Source: Echinicola marina
GTDB taxonomy: Bacteria > Bacteroidota > Bacteroidia > Cytophagales > Cyclobacteriaceae
Reading direction: 5' to 3'
Assembly (NCBI RefSeq): GCF_020463795.1
Contig: NZ_CP080025.1
Coordinates: 623,001-687,000, forward strand
Length of the DNA stretch: 64,000 nucleotides
The notes below the pieces were generated by a model. The model did not search any database, was not told where the DNA came from, and worked only from the letters and a program-made list of their open reading frames with translations. Shown here piece by piece: positions 37,041 to 45,373 of this stretch. A program made the position numbers and the translations under genes. Numbering within the stretch: position 1 is the first letter of the stretch; every line of letters starts with the position of its first letter.

Positions 37041-38390
37041 TTAAACATCTATTCGTTTAATGGCTCCCTTTAACCCCACTCCGTAATATCCAAACCCTTG
37101 CTCCTCCAGGTACTTTTGCTCATAAATATTTCTTCCATCAAAGACCAGGGGCTGATTGAGCAGGCGGCCAAGGGCTTTCCAACTGGGCAGCCGGAACTCG
37201 GACCACTCGGTCACCAGCAATAGAGCATCGGCTCCCAGACAGGCATCATAGGCATCCTGGCAGTAAGTAATGGTATCTCCAAGGTAATGCTCCCTGGCCT
37301 CATCCATGGCGATGGGGTCATAGGCCCTTACTTTGGCCCCTGCCGCCAGCAGTTCTTGGACAATGACAATGGCCGGGGCTTCCCGCATATCATCGGTATT
37401 GGGCTTAAAGCTCAAACCCCAAAGGGCAAAGGTCAGTCCACTCAGGTCCTCCCCAAAGTGCTGCTTGATCTTCTTGACCAATAGCTGCTTTTGGTCCTCG
37501 TTTACCGCTTCTACGGCCTGCAGCACCCGAAGGTCATAGTCATATTCCTTGGCCGTACGGATAATGGCCTTGACATCCTTGGGGAAGCAGGACCCTCCAT
37601 AGCCTACACCAGGGTAGATAAAATGCTTTCCTATGCGGGGATCCGAGCCTATCCCGGCCCTTACCTGGTTTACATCTGCTCCTACCCGTTCGCATAGATT
37701 GGCGATGTCGTTCATAAAGGAGATCTTGGTGGCCAGCATGGCATTGGCCGCATATTTGGTCATTTCGGCTGAAGGGATATCCATATAGATAATCCTGTCC
37801 CCACTTAGTTGGAAAGGCTTGTAGAGCCGCTTCATTATTTCCTCCGCTTTTGCGTCCTCCACTCCAATCACTATCCTGTCCGGTTTCAGAAAATCCTCCA
37901 CCGCAGCACCTTCTTTCAGGAATTCCGGATTGGAGGCTACCGAAAATGGCAAGTCACTTCCCCTCCCCCGCCTGTCAAGGGCTGCCTGGATGGCAGCCTT
38001 CACCTTAGTACCGGTTGTTACGGGCACAGTACTCTTGGTGGCCACCACGATATAATCGTCCATGTGGCGTCCTATCTCATCGGCTACGGCCAGTACATAC
38101 TTTAAATCTGCAGAGCCATCCTCCCCGGGAGGAGTCCCCACGGCAATAAAAGCCACCTCTGAACCCTTTATCGCATCAGCTAGACTGCTGGTAAAGGATA
38201 GACGCCCGCTTTTATAGTTACGCATTACGATTTCCTCCAGACCAGGTTCATAGATAGGCATGAAACCCAGCTTGAGTTGATCGATTTTATTTTGGTCGAT
38301 ATCCACACATACGACCTCTATCCCTACATCTGCAAAACAGGCCCCAGATACCAGGCCTACATATCCGGTACCTATAACAGTGATTTTCAT
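37041..38390 (-). CDS. ugd: UDP-glucose 6-dehydrogenase
   Basis: The 449-residue enzyme begins [20 protein letters not shown] (Rossmann NAD site), with [23 protein letters not shown] and [16 protein letters not shown]. The catalytic [14 protein letters not shown] holds the active-site cysteine. The third domain includes [19 protein letters not shown] and VFDGRNIY. It oxidises UDP-glucose to UDP-glucuronate using two NAD. GDP-mannose dehydrogenase is an alternative, but the N-terminal and C-terminal motifs fit UDP-glucose better. The gene is GC-richer than the Wzx-Wzy block beside it. Confidence 0.94.
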   Translation of the reverse strand: MKITVIGTGYVGLVSGACFADVGIEVVCVDIDQNKIDQLKLGFMPIYEPGLEEIVMRNYKSGRLSFTSSLADAIKGSEVAFIAVGTPPGEDGSADLKYVLAVADEIGRHMDDYIVVATKSTVPVTTGTKVKAAIQAALDRRGRGSDLPFSVASNPEFLKEGAAVEDFLKPDRIVIGVEDAKAEEIMKRLYKPFQLSGDRIIYMDIPSAEMTKYAANAMLATKISFMNDIANLCERVGADVNQVRAGIGSDPRIGKHFIYPGVGYGGSCFPKDVKAIIRTAKEYDYDLRVLQAVEAVNEDQKQLLVKKIKQHFGEDLSGLTFALWGLSFKPNTDDMREAPAIVIVQELLAAGAKVRAYDPIAMDEAREHYLGDTITYCQDAYDACLGADALLLVTEWSEFRLPSWKALGRLLNQPLVFDGRNIYEQKYLEEQGFGYYGVGLKGAIKRIDV

Positions 38391-38539
38391 GATCTTTTTT
38401 GTTGAATTGATGGATCGTTGAACTGATTAATTGCAACAGTATTGCTTCAGATCAGCAATCCTGACTATAGTATATGATTGCTATTGGTTAATGGAACCAA
38501 ACAATTAATCCTTAACTCCTTTAACCCTTACTCCATTCT

Positions 38540-39706
38540 CTACTCCGCTTGGGTCAAAATCTTATGCCCGCCTTCTTTCAGGTACAGGTCTCTTTGGAAC
38601 AAGGCCACATCTGCCTGCATCATATCATCCACTAAGCCCTCTAGGTCATATTCCGGTACCCAACCCAGTTTTTCTTTGGCTTTGGAGGGATCACCGATCA
38701 GCAAGTCTACTTCGGTAGGACGGAAATATTTTGGATCTACTTTTACGATGGTTTTACCGATGGACTGTTGAATTGTAGAACTGTAAACCTGGTTGCCGGT
38801 TACAGCTTCATATTTTTCATTATCAATTGAGACTAGAATTCCTTTTTCGTCCACTCCTTCGCCTTCAAAGCGCAGGTTCAGCCCCACATAGGCAAAGGCC
38901 ATTTTCACAAAATCCCTTACTGTGGTGGTCACTCCTGTGGCGATCACCCAGTCTTCCGGCTGCTCTGCCTGTAGGATCATCCACATCATACGTACATAAT
39001 CTTTGGCATGCCCCCAGTCCCGCTTAGAATCCAGATTGCCCAAGAACAGATTTTCCTGCAAGCCCAAAGCAATCTTTGCTGCCGCCCTGGTAATCTTACG
39101 GGTCACAAAGGTTTCTCCCCTTAAGGGAGACTCATGGTTGAACAGTATTCCGTTGCAGGCAAATATATTATAAGCTTCCCTGTAGTTTACCGTAATCCAG
39201 TAAGCGTACATTTTGGCCACTGCGTAAGGAGACCGGGGATAAAAGGGAGTACTTTCGCTCTGAGGAACCGCCTGTACCAGCCCATAAAGCTCCGAAGTAG
39301 AAGCCTGGTACACCCTGGTCTTTTTCTCCAACCCCAAAAAACGGATGGCTTCCAATATCCTCAGCGTACCGATTCCATCCGCATTGGCTGTATATTCGGG
39401 TGTATCAAAAGAGACCTTAACATGCGACATGGCGGCCAGATTATATATTTCATCCGGCTTGATCTCCTGAATGATACGGGTAAGGTTCATCGAATCGGTC
39501 ATGTCACCATAATGCAGCACCAATTGGGGATCCATTACATGGGGATCCTCATATAGGTGGTCAATACGGTCAGTATTGAAGAGTGAAGACCTCCGTTTGA
39601 TCCCATGGACCTTATAGCCCTTTTCCAAAAGGAGTTCTGCCAGATAGGCCCCATCCTGGCCGGTAATGCCGGTGATCAGGGCGTTTTTTTGATATCCGTT
39701 TTCCAT
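38540..39706 (-). CDS. gmd: GDP-mannose 4,6-dehydratase
   Basis: From the ATG at 39706 the product has 388 residues; a GTG at 39736 would add ten non-conserved residues, so the ATG is chosen. The motifs are [20 protein letters not shown] (NADP site), [46 protein letters not shown] (catalytic Thr/Ser and Glu), [13 protein letters not shown] (YxxxK) and [16 protein letters not shown]. It converts GDP-mannose to GDP-4-keto-6-deoxymannose. With the next gene it yields GDP-L-fucose. A 17-residue stretch near [17 protein letters not shown] looks like a small lineage-specific insertion. Confidence 0.97.
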   Translation of the reverse strand: MENGYQKNALITGITGQDGAYLAELLLEKGYKVHGIKRRSSLFNTDRIDHLYEDPHVMDPQLVLHYGDMTDSMNLTRIIQEIKPDEIYNLAAMSHVKVSFDTPEYTANADGIGTLRILEAIRFLGLEKKTRVYQASTSELYGLVQAVPQSESTPFYPRSPYAVAKMYAYWITVNYREAYNIFACNGILFNHESPLRGETFVTRKITRAAAKIALGLQENLFLGNLDSKRDWGHAKDYVRMMWMILQAEQPEDWVIATGVTTTVRDFVKMAFAYVGLNLRFEGEGVDEKGILVSIDNEKYEAVTGNQVYSSTIQQSIGKTIVKVDPKYFRPTEVDLLIGDPSKAKEKLGWVPEYDLEGLVDDMMQADVALFQRDLYLKEGGHKILTQAE

Positions 39707-40014
39707 GTATTTCTTATTTTCTATTTCACAGAGCACTTAGAGCAGGTATTTATTTACAAAGCGTTTTCATGAATTTTGAATAAGGCTTGGTGGATTACTT
39801 ATTGTCCCGTTGGCGGTTCAAAAGTCCACCTAAAGGAGGGAAGTGGTAAAGAAGGGTATGGGATTCATCCTACCATCCTGACATTTTGGTCAGCCCTATG
39901 CCATAATACCAGAAACTTGGGCTTCTGGGAATATTGTTTTCACCTTCACCGGAGATTAGTCAGCCTTACCAAAGGGGATATTGCTACTTTAACTCTTGAC
40001 CTTTAACCATCAAA

Positions 40015-40965
40015 CTACAGTTTTACCTGCTTGAAAGCGTCAATGTTTGCTAGGAACCATTGATAGGTTTCCCTGATCCCTTCCTCCAATCTGATAGCAG
40101 CTTCCCATCCCGCATTCCGCATTTTGGATACATCCATCAATTTTCTGGGCGTACCATCAGGCTTGGAGCTGTCCCACTGAATATCTCCTTTATGGCCCAC
40201 AATGTGCTGAACTAGTTCGGCCAGTTCCCTGATGCTCAAGTCTGTTCCAGTACCCACATTATAAAGTTGGCCCGGCAGTTCATTATCCAAAGCGAAGAGC
40301 ACGGCATCAGCCATATCATTGACATGTAAAAATTCCCTTTTGGGCTTACCCGAGCCCCACAGTTGGACAGGGGTATTCCCTGCTTCCTTTGCTTCATGGA
40401 ACTTCCGAATCATGGCCGGAAGCACATGGGAGGTATCCAGGTCAAAATTGTCGAAAGGACCATACAAATTAGTGGGCATCAAGGAGATATAATCTCTTCC
40501 AAACTGTTTTTTGATCGCTTCGCAGGCCTTCACGCCTGTGATCTTGGCCAGTGCATACCATTCATTGGTAGGCTCGAGCGGTGCGGTAAGCAGGTATTCT
40601 TCCTTGAGGGGTTGCGGTGCCATTTTGGGGTAGATACAGGAGGAGCCTAAAAAGATCAGTTTATTGACGCCATGCCAATGAGCGCAGTGGATCAAATTAT
40701 TCTGGATCAGCATATTCTCCATCAGGAACTGGTAAGGATAATTATTATTGGCCATGATCCCGCCTACCCGAGCGGCGGCATCGATCACCACTTCCGGTTT
40801 TTGCGTTTCGAAGAAATACCTTACGGCAGCCTGATTCTGGAGGTCCAGTTCACTGCTGGTCATTCCGATCAGGTTATGGTACCCTTGGGCTTCCAAAGCT
40901 CTCCAAATGGCTGAGCCTACCATGCCCTTATGGCCGGCCACATATATTCTTCTTGTTTTATCCAT
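40015..40965 (-). CDS. fcl: GDP-L-fucose synthase
   Basis: The 316-residue enzyme has RIYVAGHKGMVGSAIWRAL (NADPH site), VIDAAARVGGIMANN, FLGSSCIYPKMAPQPLKEEY (catalytic Ser/Cys), EWYALAKITGVKACEAI (YxxxK), LMPTNLYGPFDNFD and WGSGKPKREFLHVND. It epimerises and reduces GDP-4-keto-6-deoxymannose to GDP-L-fucose. The length is normal. It lies between gmd and manC on the same strand, so these three genes make the fucose donor from mannose-1-phosphate. Confidence 0.97.
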   Translation of the reverse strand: MDKTRRIYVAGHKGMVGSAIWRALEAQGYHNLIGMTSSELDLQNQAAVRYFFETQKPEVVIDAAARVGGIMANNNYPYQFLMENMLIQNNLIHCAHWHGVNKLIFLGSSCIYPKMAPQPLKEEYLLTAPLEPTNEWYALAKITGVKACEAIKKQFGRDYISLMPTNLYGPFDNFDLDTSHVLPAMIRKFHEAKEAGNTPVQLWGSGKPKREFLHVNDMADAVLFALDNELPGQLYNVGTGTDLSIRELAELVQHIVGHKGDIQWDSSKPDGTPRKLMDVSKMRNAGWEAAIRLEEGIRETYQWFLANIDAFKQVKL

Positions 40966-41008
40966 TACTTATCTTGTACTTTAAATTATTTGGATACATG
41001 GTAAACCA

Positions 41009-42007
41009 TCACTGTACCAGAACCGGGGCCTTATGGGCCAGTTTTTCAAAAATATCTTTCACCTGTTGGCTCAACTCTTTTTGAAGTACTAGCATGGCCT
41101 GATCCGTCACAACTAAAATAGAATTTTGAAATCCGGCAAATTCGGTGTGCAGGTCACTGCCGATGACCATATTTCCATTTTCATCCACCGGATGTCCCTG
41201 TGTTTTCAAATAATCATATACTGCTTCAAAAGACCCCATATCAGACCATTGAAATCCAGCGTGAACCACTTTGATATGTTCATCCTTTTCCATCACCGCA
41301 TAGTCGACTGATTTGGCAGGAATCATTTCGGACAATTCCCTATTCATAAAGATGCCCTCCTTTTCATTATAAGTCTTTAAGGACCGTTCAAATATTTCCG
41401 GTTCATGTTGAAAGAGTGCTTTCAAAAATACACTGGCCTGGAAGCAGAACATCCCAGAATTCCAATAGAAGTTCCCCTGTTTTATAAACTGCTTGGCAGT
41501 ACTTTCATTGGGCTTTTCCCTAAAAGAAAGCACCTTGCTCCCCATGGCTTCTATATATCCATACCCAGTTTCGGGCCTGTCCGGCTTTACGCCAAATGTG
41601 ACCAAAGCTCCATCTTTGGCCATTTCAAAAGCTTCATATACAGCCTTTTTATAAGCCTCTTGACCGGTAATAAGGTGGTCGGAAGGGGTAACAAAAAGGA
41701 TGTCGTCAGGATCCATGCTAAAAGCCGCAAAAGCAATGGCTGCAGCGGTATTGCGAGGTACTGCTTCTACCAATTCCAGGTATCCTGATACACCAAGTTG
41801 CCGAAGATCATTTCTGGACAGTTCATAGTTCATCCTGTTACCCACAACCAGCAAACCATCCACCAGCTCTTTATTCCTTTGTACCGTTTTCTGGAACAAG
41901 CTCTCCCCTCCAAAAAGGGAAAGATATTGCTTGGGGTAGCTCACTCTGGATAGGGGCCACAACCTGGAACCTACACCACCGGAAAGTATTAGATTGAAAA
42001 TTTTCAT
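41009..42007 (-). CDS. manC: Mannose-1-phosphate guanylyltransferase
   Basis: The start is set at the ATG at 42007, giving 332 residues that begin MKIFNLILSGGVGSRLWPLS; the longer frame to 42058 adds an unconserved 17 residues. SGGVGSRLWPLSR is the pyrophosphorylase signature. VEAVPRNTAAAIAFAAF, VTPSDHLI, GYGYIEA, FREKPNES and NSGMFCF are the standard GMP blocks. The protein is the single-domain form without a phosphomannose isomerase extension. It makes GDP-mannose, which feeds gmd and fcl. Confidence 0.95.
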   Translation of the reverse strand: MKIFNLILSGGVGSRLWPLSRVSYPKQYLSLFGGESLFQKTVQRNKELVDGLLVVGNRMNYELSRNDLRQLGVSGYLELVEAVPRNTAAAIAFAAFSMDPDDILFVTPSDHLITGQEAYKKAVYEAFEMAKDGALVTFGVKPDRPETGYGYIEAMGSKVLSFREKPNESTAKQFIKQGNFYWNSGMFCFQASVFLKALFQHEPEIFERSLKTYNEKEGIFMNRELSEMIPAKSVDYAVMEKDEHIKVVHAGFQWSDMGSFEAVYDYLKTQGHPVDENGNMVIGSDLHTEFAGFQNSILVVTDQAMLVLQKELSQQVKDIFEKLAHKAPVLVQ

Positions 42008-42589
42008 TGTCCTATTTATATAAGATGATTCGGGCCGGATACAGCTTCGCCTCGTCACTCACATCAGCGAGCAATAAAAGCTTTTTTATTGTATTTTTTA
42101 CCTGATCACTTTTTGTATGGAATCACTGCATACATCTCCAGTATTTCCATAGTAGCATCTCTCCAATATGAAGTGAGTTCAAGGAATTCCCTCTATTACA
42201 ACCGTGGAAAATGTATTTCCAAAAATCCAATCATCCCTTAGCATAAATCCCATCAAAAACCAATTTTAAATGCATTATCATTAATATTATGCATGAAAAT
42301 ATGCGGTTCATTCATTTCAGGCAAAACGAAATTACTAAATGGAAGGCCTCCAACCTACATCAAAAAACTAACTGCATGTTTTAGGTAAACCAAGTGAACA
42401 TTTACAAAACGACAATACTTTTAATTACTAATTAGACACCATTTGTTAAATAAGAATCTGGCAAAATATACCTATACTGATCATCCTCCTCACAACTAAA
42501 GCCCGAAGTGAAAAATATCATGCATGTAAAAAAAATTGGCTTATATAGCCATGCCTGGCAGCATATCCACCGGATTAAAATTTGCTAAA
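42008..42589. other. Intergenic region between manC and the IS21 element
   Basis: These 582 bases hold no credible gene. An AT-rich palindrome CAATAAAAG/CTTTTTTATTG lies at 42072-42091. The region probably carries the promoter of the manC operon and, before insertion of the IS, was continuous with 45127-45373 and the end of the Wzc gene. Confidence 0.5.
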
Positions 42590-42598
42590 TGGATATAA

Positions 42599-42696
42599 CG
42601 GTTTGAATTGTGCCACCCTTTTCGGTCAAACTGTGCCAGGCCTTTCGGTTTAAACCGTGCCATTTCCAGTTCGGATTTCGGTTCGAACCGTGCCAC
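42599..42696 (+). repeat. IS21 left-end multiple terminal repeats (four copies)
   Basis: Four copies of a 19-20 bp motif end in GTGCCA: near 42599-42616 (degenerate, CGGTTTGAATTGTGCCAC), 42619-42638, 42643-42662 and 42676-42696. They are probable IstA binding sites. Confidence 0.88.
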
Positions 42697-42745
42697 TTTT
42701 GAAAGATCAAGTTTAACCTGCTATATCGCCTAAAAAAAGAGCGAT

Positions 42746-44293
42746 ATGGCCAACGTACTTGATCCCATGGATATAAAGCAGGATTTCAGTTTACACAGGG
42801 ACGGGCTCAGCAACCGGAAGATAGGAGGCGTGCTGGGGATTTCCCGCAATACGGTCAACCAGTACATCTCCTGGCTTGCAGCCTCGGACTATGAAGTTGA
42901 TGAGGTCCTGTCCCTTACCAACACTAAATTAAGGGAGCTGTTCCCTTCCCGCACCACCATAAAGAATGACAGGTTTGATGCCCTGATGCGTTATTTTGAA
43001 CGGGGAAAAGCAGCAAGAAACCATCCGGGATTTACCTTTCTGCACCATTATCAGGAGTACAGGCAGCTTGTGGACAGTCCCTACAGCTATACGCAGTTCA
43101 TGGAGCATTACCATAGAAAATATCCCAATGCAGGGGGCTCCATGAAACTTGAACACCTTCCCGGCCATGAGGTGTTCATCGATTTTGCGGGTACAAGGAT
43201 GGAGGTCGTGGACCGTGATACAGGTGAAGTCAAAAAGGCAGAAGTCTTTGTGGCCGTGCTTCCCTTCAGCCTGTACACCTATGTAGAGGCATGTTGGAGC
43301 CAGAAACGTGAAGACCTTGTCCACTGCATGAACAACATGATGTGGTTTTATGGGGGCGTTCCCAAGGCCGTGGTCTCTGACAACCTAAAATCGGCGATTA
43401 CCAGGGCCAGTAAATATGAACCCGAGATCATCCGCTCCCTTAAGGATTTTGCCAGGCACTATGACTGTGTCATCAATCCCACCAGGGCATACAGCCCACA
43501 GGACAAGGCTCTGGTGGAGAATGCTGTACAGCTCAGTTATCAGCGTATATACTATCCCCTTCGGGAGATGACCTTTTTTTCGATCGATGACCTGAACAGC
43601 GAGATAAGAAGGCTGTTGGAAAACTACAACAACATGCTTTTCCAGAGAAAGGAAGCCAGCAGAAGGGAGCTTTTCCAGTCCATGGAAAGGGAATGCCTCA
43701 AAACCCTTCCCACAGGTATATACCAGCTCAAGGACTATACAAGGGCAAAGGTCCAGAAAATAGGATACGTTTACTTCTCCCCGGACAAAAGTTATTACAG
43801 CGTCCCTTACAGGTATATCGGAAAGTCCACCCAGATCCATTATACAAGGGACATCGTGGAAGTTTACCACTACCATGAAAGGATCTCCCTGCACAAAAGG
43901 AACCCGTCAAAGGGCTGCTACAATACCAACAGGGAACACCTCAGCAGTACACACAAAAAATACCTCGACTGGAGCCCTGACTACTTCAGGAAGCTGGCAG
44001 CTCCCCTGGGCTCCAATGTGGCCGCATGTATCAGTGAACTTTTTATCGAATCGGATTACCCGGAAACGGCCTACAAAAGGACACAGGGCATCATAAAGCT
44101 TGCCAAGCTTTATGGCAGGGAAAGGCTGGACTCCGCATGTGGAAGGGCCATATACGCCAGGGCAATATCCTACCGCAGGATCAAAAACATACTCGAAAAC
44201 AACCTTGACAGGGTCACCCCGGAAGAGATGGACAAAAAAGAGTCCCATATTCCCGACCATGAAAACATCCGGGGTGCATCCACTTACCAATAA
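42746..44293 (+). CDS. istA: IS21 family transposase IstA
   Basis: The 515-residue protein has an N-terminal HTH (LSNRKIGGVLGISRNTVNQY). The DDE integrase core includes HEVFIDFAGTRMEV (first Asp), YGGVPKAVVSDNLKSAI (second Asp) and YSPQDKALVENAVQLSYQRI (Glu). A C-terminal beta domain follows. Length is normal for IstA. It is intact and is followed 11 bp downstream by the ATPase gene. Confidence 0.97.
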   Translation: MANVLDPMDIKQDFSLHRDGLSNRKIGGVLGISRNTVNQYISWLAASDYEVDEVLSLTNTKLRELFPSRTTIKNDRFDALMRYFERGKAARNHPGFTFLHHYQEYRQLVDSPYSYTQFMEHYHRKYPNAGGSMKLEHLPGHEVFIDFAGTRMEVVDRDTGEVKKAEVFVAVLPFSLYTYVEACWSQKREDLVHCMNNMMWFYGGVPKAVVSDNLKSAITRASKYEPEIIRSLKDFARHYDCVINPTRAYSPQDKALVENAVQLSYQRIYYPLREMTFFSIDDLNSEIRRLLENYNNMLFQRKEASRRELFQSMERECLKTLPTGIYQLKDYTRAKVQKIGYVYFSPDKSYYSVPYRYIGKSTQIHYTRDIVEVYHYHERISLHKRNPSKGCYNTNREHLSSTHKKYLDWSPDYFRKLAAPLGSNVAACISELFIESDYPETAYKRTQGIIKLAKLYGRERLDSACGRAIYARAISYRRIKNILENNLDRVTPEEMDKKESHIPDHENIRGASTYQ

Positions 44294-44304
44294 ACAGAAT
44301 AATA

Positions 44305-45042
44305 ATGAACAGTAACCAGACAGTAGAAAAACTCAGACAGATGAGGCTCAGCGCCATGGCCGATCTCCACCACCAGCACATCGGCAGCAATAGGTTCGCC
44401 GACTTTACCGCCGATGAATACATCGCCCTGTTGGCAGACCACGAATGGGAAGACCGACAGCACAAGAAAATGACAAGACTGATCAAAAAGGCCGCCTTCA
44501 AACAGAAAGCATCCGTTGCCGACATCGATTACAGCCATAACAGGAACCTTGACAGGAATATGTTCTCCAGGCTTGCAGGGCTTGGCTTCGTGGACAAAAA
44601 AGAAAACATTATCATTACCGGACCTTCGGGGGTCGGGAAAAGCTATCTGGTACAGGCCCTGGGAAACCAGGCGTGCCTGATGGGGTACAGGACGGCTTAC
44701 AGCAACACCTCAAGGCTGCTGTCAAAACTCAAGCTCTCCAAAGCCGACGGAACATACCTCAGGGAACTGAGGAAGCTCCAGAACACTGATGTGCTCATTC
44801 TTGACGACTTTGGGCTGCAGGCCTTTGATGCAATGGCAAGGGAGATAATATTGGACATCATTGATGACCGGTTTACCGAAAAATCAACCCTTGCATCCTC
44901 CCAGTTGCCGGTATCCACATGGTACGATATCATAGGGGAAGGAACCATCGCAGACGCCATACTGGACAGGCTGGTAAACTCTTCCCATAGAATAGACCTC
45001 AAGGGAGAATCTTTGAGAAAGGGAATCTTGAAAAATGAATAA
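44305..45042 (+). CDS. istB: IS21 family helper ATPase IstB
   Basis: The 245-residue AAA+ protein has an N-terminal helical region (KLRQMRLSAMADLHHQHI). Walker A is IITGPSGVGKSYLVQALG, Walker B is VLILDDFGLQAF, sensor 1 is LASSQLPVSTWYD, and the arginine-finger region ends NSSHRIDLKGESLRK. IstB licenses target DNA for IstA. It is complete, so the element may still be active. Confidence 0.97.
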   Translation: MNSNQTVEKLRQMRLSAMADLHHQHIGSNRFADFTADEYIALLADHEWEDRQHKKMTRLIKKAAFKQKASVADIDYSHNRNLDRNMFSRLAGLGFVDKKENIIITGPSGVGKSYLVQALGNQACLMGYRTAYSNTSRLLSKLKLSKADGTYLRELRKLQNTDVLILDDFGLQAFDAMAREIILDIIDDRFTEKSTLASSQLPVSTWYDIIGEGTIADAILDRLVNSSHRIDLKGESLRKGILKNE

Positions 45043-45072
45043 AAAATGACCTTCTTTAAATGATCTTTCTTA

Positions 45073-45121
45073 GTGGCACGGTTTGACCGAAATCACTGGC
45101 ATGGTCAGACCGAAATAGCCA
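45073..45121 (-). repeat. IS21 right-end terminal repeats (two copies)
   Basis: Two copies in inverted orientation to the left end, GTGGCACGGTTTGACCGAAA at 45073-45092 and TGGCATGGTCAGACCGAAA at 45098-45116, fit right-end IstA sites. Confidence 0.88.
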
Positions 45122-45373
45122 CTAAAACATGAAGTTAATACGTGCTCTCCAAAAGGGATGGGATATGGAGCTGATAGGGCCGTATAACGGAAGACCTTCG
45201 TTTTCGCCCAATAACTAATATACAGATGGGGGCATTGGTTATTTGGTATGGCTGGCAGCTTAGCAATTGAAATCGAAGTGGTAAAAAAAATGCGCAAAGC
45301 CTAGAGCATTGCGCATAATCATTCAAAAAATCACTTTAACACAAAAAGTAAGGCATTAGTGGTTCAGTCACCG

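Larger units (their letters stand above)
42590..45121 (+). mobile_element. IS21-family insertion sequence, apparently complete, with 5-bp target duplication
   Basis: The element starts TGGATATAACGGT and ends ACCGAAATAGCCA, so it has the TG...CA tips typical of IS21. It encodes IstA and IstB in order. Multiple terminal repeats of consensus TTTCGGTTYRAACCGTGCCA lie just inside each end in opposite orientation. The flanking 5 bp are identical: CTAAA at 42585-42589 and at 45122-45126. This is a clean target-site duplication and indicates a fairly recent insertion of 2532 bp between the manC operon promoter region and the wzc gene. Confidence 0.95.

Noticed and set aside
39776-40006. 76-codon + strand frame between gmd and fcl
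   Set aside because: It is antisense to the operon direction with no recognisable domain; the gap is better explained as spacer.
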